Of a stretch of DNA of 64,000 nucleotides, positions 23,281 to 34,989 are shown piece after piece (the first letter of the stretch is position 1; each line of letters opens with the position of its first letter). This DNA comes from Uloborus plumipes (Eukaryota; Arthropoda; Arachnida; Araneae; Uloboridae), in NCBI GenBank assembly GCA_038373865.1, contig JAXGGA010001695.1, forward strand, positions 1 to 64,000. The letters are read 5' to 3'. The notes beneath the pieces are model-generated. The model was not told the origin of the DNA. It searched no databases and saw only the letters and a program-made list of their open reading frames with translations. The translations under genes and the position numbers were made by a program.

Positions 23281-23885
23281 TATTATCATAAAATTAGCTG
23301 TAATATACTGTAAAAACAACAGTACAATACTGGCAGCAGAGGTTAAAGTTTAAAACTAAAAAATGAGCAGTAATAAACTGAAACTTGCAGCTTTTTAGTT
23401 TATTACTGTAAACTAGCAATTTTACAGTCTGCTACTGTAAAAGTAGCAATTTTACAGTTTGTTACTGAAAAATTAGCTGTATTATACGTTAAAAACAATA
23501 TCTATATTTTACAATGATGATCTAGTGCTTCACCAGAAGGGAAAAACAATAACAAAAACCTTGTCCCTGTCTTGACTAGAAGAATTGGGGTTATAATATT
23601 GATTTTTCAAACAATTTCCTTCAAATAAGTTTGAATTGGAACAGCAGATCAAAGTGTTTCGATTCACCCCGCAAACCCTTATCCTATGACATAAAGAATT
23701 TTTCCTTTATATGGCACAATTAGAAACTGTTTTCTATTCTAATGTGATACTCTGTTGCTCAGGTATATGCACAAATAGGAAATACTATTCTTAGGTTTGA
23801 AATATAAACATGTCTGTACACAAAGTTTTGCAGGCGATTAAAAGTTGATGTTTTCCTACTTTCTATGATATTACCTTTCTAAAAA

Positions 23886-25586
23886 AATAACTGCCTTAAT
23901 AAACTTAAAAAATTAAATTTGTTTGCATATGATGCATAAGAATAGATAATAGATAATAAACTTAAAAAGAAAAGTTTCAAACGAGGAAAGAGTCCTTGAC
24001 GATTATAGTTCGTTTTATCTTCACTATAAAATGAAAAAGGCAATGTTCAGATGAAACCGGTGGATATTTCTCTTTAAACGAAAAATGTCCTATATCTATC
24101 AATTAATAATCAGAATACTTCTTAAAACTGCCAAGCATTATGCCAATAACTCAAGTGTTTGGGAGAGGGAAATTCTCAACTTAAAAATATTCATATGCAT
24201 ACATGCCTAGATCTAGTGAGAAATATCTCATTACAACCCAATTTTTTCTACATTACAGGTTTGTATATTATTTACACAGTAGCAAAAGACATCTTCTAGT
24301 TAGCCCTTAGAGACTATAAAATCATTATTAACAATGATTTTTTTAAAAAATATTTGCATTACATTATAAAAATAAATAAAAAATAAATATATATATTTTT
24401 TAAATCTGAATTTCAGTTCGCCCTGCTTCCCTTTTAAATAAAGCAAAGTTTCAAAATTTCAGTTCAGTTGTAGTATACTTACCTGAAACATGAAAAAAAA
24501 GGCACTTTTTTCTTTAAAAAGGTTTTGAAATGTAAGCAAAAAAAAGAAGAAAAAAAAGGATGAAAAATACCCAGAAGTTAAAAAACAAAATAATTAAATA
24601 TAACATTTTGATCTTCAGTTTAGAAAGAGAAGAAATTTCGAAAGTTTCATAAGGGGGAAAAAGGCAAAAAGCAAAATCAAAAACTAAAATATCCGCAAAT
24701 GTAGCAAAGGACTTGAAAGCACTAAGAGATTAAGAGGGAGGGGGGATAAGTTACGAGGGATCAGGTGTCTTTTGGTGACACGTGCATCAAAAAATCGTCC
24801 CCACCGTCCTTTTAGGAGTAGCTGACAACACTTGTTTCAGATAAATTTCCTACCCGCCATTCCAATCACTCACCCCAACATCAGAAGCGGTTAAGTTAAA
24901 AGGCACGACAGCGTAAGAATATAGTTCCGAGCATGAGGCGTTTATTTTTGGATGAGGGAAAAATACACTTTGAGAGATAATTAACGGTACTTTTTTTCTT
25001 CACTTCATTTAGAAAGAAACGTATGGGAAAGGGGATTGACTCACTACACGAAATAAGGCCCGTTGCCTATTTGTAATAAAGTCGTTTTTCTCAGCATCTT
25101 CCGACTTTTTTTAAGAAAAAGAAATTCCACGGTGAAGATTAATCATTATCTTTCACTCAGAAAATAAGATAAAAGAAATTTTGTTCTCTTCCTGGCATAA
25201 TTAATACGCTTCAAATACAGTAGAACGTCAAAAAATTCGAATTTTGAAAACACGAAATGTCAAAATCTGAATTCATTTTCATTAAGTTTTAATATTTTTT
25301 TCTTACCTTCAGTTAACAATGAGAGTTCATTTTCGTGAAATTTTGTAAAAATAAGGTAGATACAGTACTATAGCAATATGTGTCGTATTGTTGAGGTGAG
25401 CATACATTTTCTTTCCTTAAAACGAGGCACATAAGGAACAGAAAAAAAAAATCCATACAATTCCATCCATATTCTTCACATAACGTAAAGAACAGAAATA
25501 AAAAAAAAAAAAAAAGGAAAGTAAAATAGACCAGAAAAATGTAAAATGTATTCAATGGAGTGCGTTGGTGCCAGACAAATACAAAT
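23886..25586. other. Unassigned AT-rich stretch
   Basis: No gene is supported. Near 25217 the words 'tacagtagaacgtc' resemble the left terminus of a pogo/Tigger MITE, but I found no matching right end. The long A/T tracts at about 24530-24560 and 25499-25515 carry no motif. Confidence 0.35.
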
Positions 25587-26696
25587 GGGTCATTTTCAAA
25601 ATTTGCTTACATTTGCTGTCCGGAGGTTAAAAAGACGATTTTGAAGCATAACTTATATTTTAAATTCAATGCGAACAATAATTTTCTGCAAGAAATATCC
25701 CCAAAAAAAATTTCCCTCAAAAAAATTATTTATTTATTTTTATATAAATCTTTAAAAATGAGAATCAAGGCAAAAACGCTTGTCCATTTCCAATTTTCGC
25801 AAGTTCAACTATTTTTTTATACACTTAATTATATAAAAAAGTTTGAGCAACGAATTATTTTTATATATTGACTATTAGTATATGATATTCATAATAAATA
25901 TTGACAATAGTAACTTTTTTCATTAAGAAATGTATGAATATATTTTGTCCGGCAGTTCTTGTCAAGTCCGTTACCCTAAGATTATTTTAGCTAAAAAAGG
26001 TATTTGTTGCAGTCAAAAGATGGTAACACGTATTCAGTTAACTTAACAAACTAGTGACGTAACTATTTCGTAACATTTTGTTTTCCTGAGTCGAGAAGTA
26101 TTGCTGTGGCGTTTCGCACAAGATTTCTTCCGGGTGCGTATTTTTATTCTTTGTCAAGTCTGTTACCAAAGATTTTAGTATTAATTTTTACATTTTCTCA
26201 ACTTTTATCCCGAAATATTGTTTATTATAAAACTCCAAGAAAATGCATATTGTTGTTCAATTTTTAAATTCGACAACCTAGCCATAATTTAACATTTTGG
26301 TTGAAATGTCAAGTTTGTTACTGGTCAAATCCGGTACCAAATGCCAAGTCCGTTACCATACAGTTTTGATCAATATTTTAATAATCACAAACATTATTTT
26401 AAGCTTCAGGGATGCAAATAATTTCAAATGAAGTTGGTTCTAGGTGCTATGATATAGTTTAAAAGTGAGATTTCATATTGATTTTGTATGGTAACGGACG
26501 ACAATTTTCCTTGCAACTTAAAGTTTTACAACAGCATTTGAATACTTAATCATGCATCAAAGTGTACAACCAATTACTTTTTCACACACCTAAAATATGT
26601 GACAAAACATCTGTTAGTGATTCTAAAAGAAAATAGCAAGTTAAAAAAAAAACTACTTAAAAATTCTGAAATGTAAGCATATGGTGAAAATGACCC
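25587..26696. mobile_element. GGGTCATTTT-ended element with repeated GTCAAGTCCGTTACC phrase
   Basis: A 1110 bp element with ends GGGTCATTTTC and GAAAATGACCC is flanked by a perfect 4-bp duplication, AAAT (25583-25586 and 26697-26700). The inner terminal sequences (TTGCTTACATTT and AAATGTAAGCAT) are also inverted. The interior repeats GTCAAGTCCGTTACC or close variants at about 25961, 26153, 26308, 26323 and 26343, and inverted at about 26490. Its 103-codon open frame (25560-25871) spans the boundary and looks like chance. Confidence 0.75.
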
Positions 26697-27169
26697 AAAT
26701 GATATTCAAACGCAATGATGGTTCAAGCAAATTCTCGCAATTCAAATTAATACTAGTGACTGAGTAGCTTACCTTTTAGAAAATGTCGATATTGCAACCC
26801 CCCCCCCCCCTTTTAACAAAGTAAATCTATTTTCTGCTTTGAATCGTCTGTTTTCCGGAATCGTCACATTACACTTTTAAGTCTAGAATACCTGCTTAAG
26901 TCTTGCATAATTTCAACTCCTACTGCAGCAAAAGTTACATCATTTTCTAGACTAGGAAAAGCGAAAAAAAACAATTTAGCACGCAGACAGAATGAGAAAT
27001 AAAAGAAGAAAAAGTATCGGATATTAAAAAATGATCTTCTACAATGTAAGGCATGCGAGTTCTGAAAAGCTGAATTGATAATTGAATCCGAAGTTAAATG
27101 TTGAGTTCATCATTTAACACGTACTAATGACTGCAGAATATTTGTTCAGGCAACATTGTTTAGCTCTGC

Positions 27170-27494
27170 GCATATTTGTCTTGTCACTGCTGATCTATCT
27201 CTTGACAATGGATCCGTTATTGCGTGAATTATGATAAAGCGAAGCACCACACTCCAGAAAAGACCAGCCCACACGAACAGCTCATCCCGTTGCTGTTCTT
27301 CAAGAGGCCTTTGTTCGCTGGCACTGGAGCAAGATACCTTTAAAAAACATCCTTCCCGAACAACGTGAAATCTTCATTTCGATAAACAAAACGCGGTTGT
27401 ACATCACAGACAATGCTTCTGCAAACACTTCAAACTCCGCGTGAAAGTATAATGGGTTTGAGATCCAGGCGCTAAAATAAACTCGTCTTCAGGC
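27170..27494 (+). other. Possible 5' untranslated region upstream of the 27495 frame
   Basis: Base composition is noticeably less AT-rich here than in the surrounding DNA, and I see no transposon signature. The sequence leads directly into the ATG at 27495. This is only suggestive of a transcribed leader; no promoter motif or splice site is clear. Confidence 0.2.
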
Positions 27495-27659
27495 ATGGCG
27501 GCACGATATTTCCTCCCGTTTTTCTTTATGGGATTCTTGGTCGGGTTTTTGATTCTGACGATAACGGATAGTCTATTAAAAGCAACGCAGCCAACAAGGG
27601 GCTCGTTGAGACTCGTGAAAGAGCAATCTCGCGTTCAGAAGCGACAAGATGTTCATTAG
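27495..27659 (+). CDS. Candidate first exon of a type II membrane protein (54 codons)
   Basis: The frame begins MAARYFLPFFFMGFLVGFLI. A one- or two-residue charged tip (Arg4) is followed by an uninterrupted hydrophobic segment at residues 5-23, then a polar stem-like region rich in Lys/Arg/Gln up to a stop at 27657. Such a short cytosolic tip plus signal anchor is typical of Golgi glycosyltransferases; core 1 beta-1,3-galactosyltransferases begin in a similar style. If it is an exon, the true coding part may end at a GT before the stop, for example near 27615. The sequence is not repetitive in this window. The family is a guess; the membrane anchor is read directly. Confidence 0.35.
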   Translation: MAARYFLPFFFMGFLVGFLILTITDSLLKATQPTRGSLRLVKEQSRVQKRQDVH

Positions 27660-28411
27660 AAGCATTGGAATTACGAGCCTTTTTTTCTGACTTTACAGTA
27701 GATTCGAAACCGTTTTGACGTTTTCAGAAATATTTCCGCGATGTATCTTCCTTTTGCGGTCTTGAATGTTTTAAAGTGTTTCAGTTGTGTGAGGGAGCAT
27801 CTATTTATTAAAGATTTGTATTAAACTGTATTTTGAGAAAATGTAAACGAACCAATTCAATTAGATGTTAAATGGTGATTCATCAATCAACGCGTTGTTC
27901 GGAATATTATTGAAAAAATTCTTATAGAATCTTAAACTGTTCGTAACAGAGTAGTCATATCTTTTAAATTTATAGAAGATGTCTGTAATAACTAAGGATA
28001 GTTTTTATTCTATTTATGAAAATGTTTTATGGTTCTGAACAATGTTCTTGTTTTATTCTAGTTCATAAGTTTTAAGAACGGGAAACTGAGGATAGTGAAA
28101 AATTAACATTCAGTAGAGAATAGTTGATGAAAACGAAATGCTGACAATATAATCATGAAATATAAAGTAAATAGCCATAATTAACAAGAAAGAAAAAGAA
28201 AGAAAGAAGGAAAGATAATAAGAAAAAAAAGTTCAGCATAAAACCAGCACTTTTTCTATTGACAAATCAAAAAATTGCAACGTCTTTTAACTTGGTTGGT
28301 ATAAGGTTTAGCTCCAATGAATTGTTACAATCTTCAATTTCTGTAAAACAATTGTTGGGAGGTTGCAACACGCCTTACTTGGTTACGTACATGACATAAT
28401 AGGTTCTTTCT
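27660..28411. other. Unassigned stretch downstream of the candidate exon
   Basis: No further exon or repeat is recognisable. If the 27495 frame is a true first exon, this would be intron. Confidence 0.3.
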
Positions 28412-28417
28412 CAAATG

Positions 28418-28664
28418 AAGGGTCAGGGGGAAAAACCACGGTAGTCACATTTGATTCATTTTTAGAAAAACGAAATTTAAACTTTACGAACTCATAAACT
28501 TCCCCAGTATACTTGTTCTAAAATGACAATAATACATGGACTACAGTGTTTTTTCACGAATATTGCATATACTAAACGAAATTACACTTATTTTTCTAAC
28601 AGGTGGTAGCATCAGTTTAAATTCAACAAAAAGTGGACTACCGTGGTTTTTCCCCCTGACCCTT
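28418..28664. mobile_element. MITE with 6-bp target duplication
   Basis: A 247 bp element has nearly perfect inverted ends of about 29 bp, starting AAGGGTCAGGGGGAAAAACC. It is flanked by a perfect 6-bp direct repeat, CAAATG (28412-28417 and 28665-28670). The interior is AT-rich and non-coding. The duplication length does not match the common Tc1, hAT, Harbinger or CACTA types, so I leave the superfamily open. Confidence 0.85.
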
Positions 28665-28670
28665 CAAATG

Positions 28671-29734
28671 TTTTCAAGTTGTCTTGGCCCTAACCATAGT
28701 AATAGTCTGTTGTACAGATTTGTGTGTGTGAATGGCGCCTTGAGACAAAGAATTACTCTAACCGCCTCAAACTATACATTATTTAATCCGGAATGTTCAT
28801 TGTTACTAGGTAAAATATTGCCTGATAACTTCTCTCACATTTTCGATTTGTGACAAGTTTGGTGTCTTGTAAATAAGTAGGCCGAGAAAGACGTGTGACA
28901 TTTTGCTGTGCTTGTTGATTACACGCATGCAATGAGGGAACATTCATAATCGTGGTAGAAAACACCAATTTTGGCAGACTTTACCAAATAAACACAGCCC
29001 CAAACAAATGAAATGATATCTCTAACCTGCTAAGCATTACTTAACTGCTGTTTTATAAACAGTAATTTTGTATGGGACTGACAGAGGATCCTTCCTAACG
29101 CTAAAGTAACTTGTAGATAGAAGGAGGAACTACATGATTTCCTGTTTGTCTTCTAACAGGGGCAGGGCATGGTCCTTAAAAACACTCGAACTGAAGCTAG
29201 TTTCACCATTGAAAACTGAGAATCACAGCTCGACTCGTATTCTAACATACGTTAACGATACCGATAAAGCTCTTCTACCCAGTGGCTTCATGAATATAAA
29301 AGGTATGGGAAAAAGGGAGCGTAATCCTGCTTCCAGCTAACAGTTGCATGTCTAGATCATTCACGTACTTATTGCAGGTGTAGTGGTAGTGTGAAGTAGT
29401 GTTTCGCTGTCCCTCTTGCTTGATAACGCTGGAATCCTTGATCGTCAATGGGCTAGCACTTCAGTTAGTTTGCAAATTCTGGATTCACGCCATCTCATGT
29501 AGACATTGGAAGCCATGTAATCTGATCCTGAAACATTTCAAAACTTTTCAAATTAAACTACATTTCGTCAATAAACAGTAATTAAAAAAAAAGACAGAGA
29601 ACTACTGGAGTGTGTATGACTCTGTAGCTCTTGCAAATGTCAGTTGAGATCTTTGTTTTGCGGTCAATAAAGTGTTGTATTTCAATTTTATAAACTTTAT
29701 ACAGCCAGAAATTCACAAAAATTGCGGCATTAGT
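28671..29734. other. Unassigned stretch
   Basis: No gene is supported. Open frames at 29134-29340 and 29399-29581 have no recognisable domains, and nothing repetitive stands out. Confidence 0.35.
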
Positions 29735-30545
29735 CTTGCTGCAACATGATTATTACAATAATCACATAGCAGCTATATGAATTGATTCGTGGACCTCATC
29801 TCCAGAAGTTAACCAAGATTGTCTACCTGTAATAGCTGACAAACCCTTTCCACTCTCAGCAAGGCGATAGATAGTGCTAACATAAGAGAGCGAATTTAAA
29901 AGGCGGAAGTTCTTTCAACGATTTTATCGAGCAGGCAAGAAACATCTTAGACAAAGCATCGTCTAGTCAAAGACTTCTTAATTTTATTCGTTCTCTTAAA
30001 TTTTAAATTTCCATTACTTCATATAGTTCCGGCTATAGTCATACTGCAACATGATTATTGTAATAGCCCCCAGAGCCCGTGAAATAATTTATGTGCCTCA
30101 GCTCCAGAATTTAACCTAACTTGTATACTTGTAATTGCTTACAAACCCATTCAACTCTCGACGTGGCGAGTGGAAAATATATGACAGCAAATGTAATATA
30201 GGGTCAGAAAGGAAATTCATCTCAACGATTTCATCAGGCAGACAAGAAGTTTTTTCATTTCATAGTTTTTTTTTTTTTTTGTTTTTTTTTTCAAAGCATT
30301 TCACAAACATCTGGAAATCGTCAACATAACTGCAATAACCAGATAGGACCTACGGACTAATTCTTGTACTTCAGCTCCAGAAGTTAACCCAACTTGTCTA
30401 CCTGTAATTGCTGACAAACCCCTTCCAGTCTGGCGATGGCGAGTGAAAACATAAGAGCGCGAATGTAAAAAAGGAAAATCCTCTCAACGATTTTATCGGG
30501 CAGACAAGAAGCTTCTGTGCCAACGCATCGTCTTGTCAAAGGAGG
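29735..30545. repeat. Tandem array of three units, about 280-300 bp each
   Basis: Units at about 29735-29965, 30043-30265 and 30325-30545 share 'ctccagaa(g/t)ttaacc', 'cttgtctacctgtaattgct', 'gacaaaccccttcca', 'ataagagagcgaat', 'caacgattttatcg' and 'gcagacaagaag'. The last unit ends with a more GC-rich tail ('aacgcatcgtcttgtcaaag'). No conserved reading frame was seen across the three units. Confidence 0.75.
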
Positions 30546-32209
30546 TCCCTGTTCAGGCCGCCTGTCTGTCCCTGCATCGAGGATTCTGAGATACATTCTC
30601 AACGCTCCCTGACGAAACCCGATATCGCACAGGAACGAACTGTTTGCCATGCAAAACGGATATTGCCTTTCTTTAAACATTCTTCTTTTTTTTTCTTTTT
30701 CGCTCTCTGAGTTTTTCTTCGCTTCTTGAGCCCTAGTTTTTTTAGGGTACTGTAGATTTTTTTTATGTTTTTTCTTCTACTTTTCTCATTCCTCAACCGT
30801 TGGTTTTAGCAGTTTTTTCCCCCTCCAACACGAAGTGCGAGACAAATTAAATTCGGTTGGAAATCTTCAACTGCGAAGCTAGAAGTTGTTAGTTCTTTTT
30901 TGGCACTTTTGTTAATTAGTTGACTTTAGAAAAAAAAATTGAAAGTAGGAAAAGAAATTTTTTCGGATATTTTGAAATTATTTCTATTTTATCACTAATT
31001 TTATGGAAAATATTTTCCCTTGTTATTAATTTACTTGCAAAAGTTAACTCACAAATCAATTAAAAAATAGTTTAAATGCATGAAATTTGCAAAAGGGGAA
31101 AAAAATGCTAGAAATACAATTAAAAGCGAAATTTTTTATATTTTTTAAAAACTATATTGAGTGACATGGATTTTCTTTATTTCATTTTCGTCTTATTCAT
31201 TTATCTCCCCCCCCCCCCCCCCAACTTTTCTCGCTCTCTCTCTCTCTCTTGTTTTAGCGTTGATTAAATTCAAAAGGAAGAAGATGCCTAAACTTGCTAT
31301 AGTTACCGTGCTTCCAAACGGAAAAGAGTAAAGCAAAGACGAACCAACTTAAGAAGCAAATTATTGTACTTGGTTGAGCTTAATTGAGAACTGGAATGAC
31401 TGCACTTGATGTAGAAGTAAGGTAATTGTACTAATTTTGATAGTGATTGCACCAGACCTCGTCATCGAAAAAGCTTCATAATCAATTCTGTATGAAGATA
31501 TAGGCCTAAGCTCAACTCTATGATCTCCAAACTAGCAAACTTTACCGGAAACAAGTACACACAAATCATTAGGCAATCAATTGCGAGTCCTTAATTGAGA
31601 TTCAAATTTACGATAGTTATTTGTTTATTTTTTTGAAACGAACTTTTGTCTGTGCCGGATCTAGAAGAAAGAAAGGCGAGATCCTTGCCCGGGAAGCATC
31701 GGGATTTCTGATATCACTCCCTTGCCTTGCAGCCTGCAGTTGAAGAGTACCACCTCTATAAACTACTCCGCTTTCCGCCTAGTAAGAAATATTAGGTCGA
31801 ACATTCTACTTGCAAGGATCCGATATTTTTTTTCCTGCACGGGGATTTTTGCGACCAGAGCTTGCTAAAAGCTGCAATAAGCCTGCTTTTTGGTCAATGC
31901 AAACTGGCTCTAAATGATTTTTAAACCACTCGGTACACTCGAGCATTATTCATGCGAAAAACTCGTGTGGTCTCTCTTGGACCCAGCGGTAGATTTACAG
32001 GTTGGAGATCCGTCCGAGTTGTATATGGCTGTTGGAGCCCCTCGTAATTGTTACATTTGCGACATGGCAAATCCGCCACTGAAAGCCCCTACAAATTCAT
32101 GTGTCACACGGCACACCTTCCTGCAATGCCAACGGCACACCTTTAACTGATATCGAAGCATTTGTTTCGCTTCTGCCAGATTTCTGTAAACTGAACTGGT
32201 CTGAAAAAC
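30546..32209. other. Unassigned stretch
   Basis: Contains a C-run and a (CT)n microsatellite at about 31207-31250. The open frame at 31914-32150 has no motif. No gene is supported. Confidence 0.35.
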
Positions 32210-32213
32210 TACC

Positions 32214-34989
32214 GGGTCATTCCATTTTAAATCAACAAATTTTCAAAAAAGTTGTTGCATCACCATTTTTGATTTTGATGAAAATTTGCATGTGTATTCC
32301 TTTTACTTCCCAGAGCTCAAAATAGTGTTCATTTTATTTTTAAAAAATTTACCCTTTGATATATAGGCCCTTTTTGTTGTTGACAACAGCGAAAATCGGG
32401 CGTTTTGATGCTTTGCCTTATGAACTATAACTTTTTTGAGCTCAAAGATTTTGAGCTCAACTATAGCTCATTGGAAAGCTAAGAAAAAGATCTTTTTATA
32501 TATGCTATCAATAAATTTCAGATTTAAAAAGAATACTTATTTTTTCAAGGTCAAAGTTCACGACGGAAATGACATTTTTTACTACTTTCGTACATTAAAA
32601 AACCCATGAAGGGTTCAAAGTAACAAGCCGATGTTTTCATCATATATTCACAGTCATGGTTACTTACTGTATAAAAAAAATTGGCATGTTATTCCACCCC
32701 CTTTATCAGATATGCCCCCCCAAAGTTGTAAATTTTTTAAAAAATCCAATTTTCAACGCTAAAAAAATGCATGTGGGGGGCAAGATAAAAAAAATTTTAC
32801 ATGTGGTATTTTAAGTACTTTTTACCAGCTTTCTAATAAAACAAAAGTTGCTTTGTTATTCAAAGGCGTTTGGCAGATATAAGGGACTGAACTTTCAAAA
32901 AATTGCACAAAAACAACACGATTATTTTCATTTTTTTAAATCTTTTTTTTTTATTTAAATGTAATTATATACCTTATTCTTTGCCTTATATGCTAAAAAA
33001 AGACTAAGAAGAGCAATGGAGAAACATATTTAAAGTTTAATAATATAATTTAATATTTTTAACACCTGGGAATATAGAATACCACTAAACTTGTCTGATT
33101 TTTAAACATCTGATTGCTACCTACACCAGGACTGAGCATTTCTCAACTTGTCCAGGTTTGTTCACAACATGTGGTCATCCTTGTTCTGACTTGCTCTCAC
33201 ATGTGTATCTTAGTTGTCTTTCAAATTCTGAAAGAAGTAGGTTGTTGAGCTTGTGTTTCTGCTGTAAAATCTTGTGAAGTTGATGTGATTTCTTTTCATT
33301 TCAAGTTCATTCATATTCACAGAATGTTTTGTTAAAGGTAAAAGAAGAAATTCTTTAGAATCCTTAAATATAAATTTAAATTTGTCTTTCTACATGTAAA
33401 CTGAATAAGTTATGGATAACCCTAAATGCTCCATAGGAGTTTTTGAGAATGATGATTGTAATATTTTAAGTTACAGTAGGCAGTCTACTGTAAATAGTAT
33501 TTCTGAGTACAGTGATGATGATAAAACTTTACTGCACCTGAGTACTGGGTGTAAAATTATTGAAACTGTTTGTACCTACCATGCAAAAAAAATTCTTGCC
33601 AAGTTTTGTCACCTTTATGGAATTTCTTGCTGGTAGGTACAAACAGTTTCAATAGTTTTACACCTTGTTCTCAGGTGCAGTAAAGTTCTATCATCATCAC
33701 TGTACTCAGAAATACTATTTACAGTAGACTACATACTGTAACTTAAAATATTACAATCATCATTCTCAAAAACTCCTATGGAGCATTTAGGGTAATCCAT
33801 AACTTATTCACAGTTTACATGCAGAAAGACAAATTTAAATTTATATTTAAGGATTCTAAAGAATTTCTTCTTTTACCTTTAACAAAACATTCTGTGAATA
33901 TGAATGAACTTGAAATGAAGAGAAATCACATCAGCTTCACAAGATTTTACAGCAGAAACACTAGCTCCACAACCTACTTCTTTCAGAATTTGAAAGACAA
34001 CTAAGATACACATGTGAGAGCAAGTCAGAACAAGGATGACCACATGGTATGAACAAACCTGGACAAGTTGAAAAATGCTCAGTCCTGTTGTAGGTAGCAA
34101 TCAGATGTTCAAAAATCAGACAAGTTTAGTGGTATTCTATATTCCCAGGTGTTAAAAATATTAAATTATCTTATTAAACTTTAAATATGTTTCTTCATTG
34201 CTCTTCTTAGTCTTTTTTTAGCATTTAAGGCAAAGAATAAGGTATATAATTACATTTAAACAAAAAAAAGATTAAAAAAAATGAAAATAATCGTGTTGTT
34301 TTTGTGCAATTTTTTGAAAGTTCAGTCCCTTATATCTGCCAAACGCCTCTGAATAACAAAGCAATTTTTATTTTATTAGAAAGCTGATAAAAAGTACTTA
34401 AAATACCAAATATAAAAAAATTTTTATCTTGCCCCCCACATGCATTTTTTTAGCGTTGAAAATTGGATTTTTTAAAAAATTTACAACTTTGGGGGGGCAT
34501 ATCTCATAAAGGGGGTGGAATAACAAGCCAATTTTTTTTATACAGTAAGTAACCATGACTATAAATATATGATGAAAAAATCGGCTTGTTACTTTGAACC
34601 CTTCATGGGTTTTTTAATGTTCGAAAGTAGTAAAAAATGTCATTTTCGTCGTGAACTTTGACCTTGAAAAAATAAGTATTTTTTTTTAATCTGAAATTTA
34701 TTAATAGCATATATAAAAAGATCTTTTTCTTAGCTTTCCAATGAGCTATAGTTGAGCTCAAAATCTTTGATAGAAAAAAAGTTATAGTTCATAAGGCAAA
34801 GCATCAAAACGCCCGATTTTCGCTGTTGTCAACAACAAAAAGGGCCTATATATCAAAGGGTAAATTTTTTAAAAATAAAATGAACACTATTTTGAGCTCT
34901 GGGAAGTAAAAGGAATACACATGCAAATTTTCATCAAAATCAAAAATGGTGATGCGTACCCCATTTGTTGATTTAAAATGGAATGACCC
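32214..34989. mobile_element. 2.78 kb near-perfect palindrome with GGGTCATTCC ends
   Basis: The left arm, 32214-33581, and right arm, 33631-34989, are inverted copies around a 49 bp spacer. Termini are GGGTCATTCCATTTTAAATC and its complement. TACC occurs on both sides (32210-32213 and 34990-34993), a 4-bp target duplication. Differences between arms are scattered single bases and short indels, so the arms have aged separately. The GGGTCATT end and 4-bp duplication match the element at 25587. Each arm carries the start of the same short reading frame, running into the spacer from both sides. Confidence 0.9.
33412..33636 (+). pseudogene. Short frame crossing the palindrome centre (possible transposase N-terminal remnant)
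   Basis: The 74-codon frame starts MDNPKCSIGVFENDDCNILS and ends in GCKIIETVCTYHAKKILAKF-CHLYG just past the spacer. The mirror frame on the right arm (minus strand, from about 33803) begins MDYPKCSIGVFENDDC and has an early stop. The preserved Cys/His pattern (C-TYH and C-LYG) looks like the beginning of a transposon-encoded protein cut at the palindrome junction. I cannot name the family. Confidence 0.4.

Larger units (their letters stand above)
21548..23516. mobile_element. CACTG-family MITE, copy 8, split by a Helitron
   Basis: The left part is 21548-21703 (CACTGCAAAA start) and the right part 23281-23516 (ends ACAATG), about 392 bp without the Helitron. The host sequence in the intact pogo-like copy reads 'cattctaagatctag'. 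Removing this element with AA/AT duplicated bases restores that site, so the boundaries are supported by an empty site. Confidence 0.85.
19534..23885. mobile_element. Pogo-like element, copy 1, split by nested insertions and 3' truncated
   Basis: It starts CTGTAAAACGGAGTGAATCGG after TA (19532-19533) and follows the intact copy at 54359 segment by segment: 19534-20023, then 21464-21545, then 23519-23885. The gaps are filled by a Tc1-like element (20026-21461) and by a CACTG element carrying a Helitron (21548-23516). The right end beyond about 23885 is missing or diverged. On the minus strand near 19860-20025 it keeps a remnant (KEKAAFTPKYVMKKL, after a stop) parallel to the 54794-55186 pseudogene. 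Confidence 0.8.

Noticed and set aside
25217..25275. TACAGTAGAACGTC as the left end of a pogo/Tigger MITE
   Set aside because: No matching right terminus was found within a plausible distance, so no element can be bounded.
31200..31250. C-run followed by (CT)n as a regulatory tract
   Set aside because: It is an ordinary microsatellite, and nothing around it suggests a promoter or splice site.
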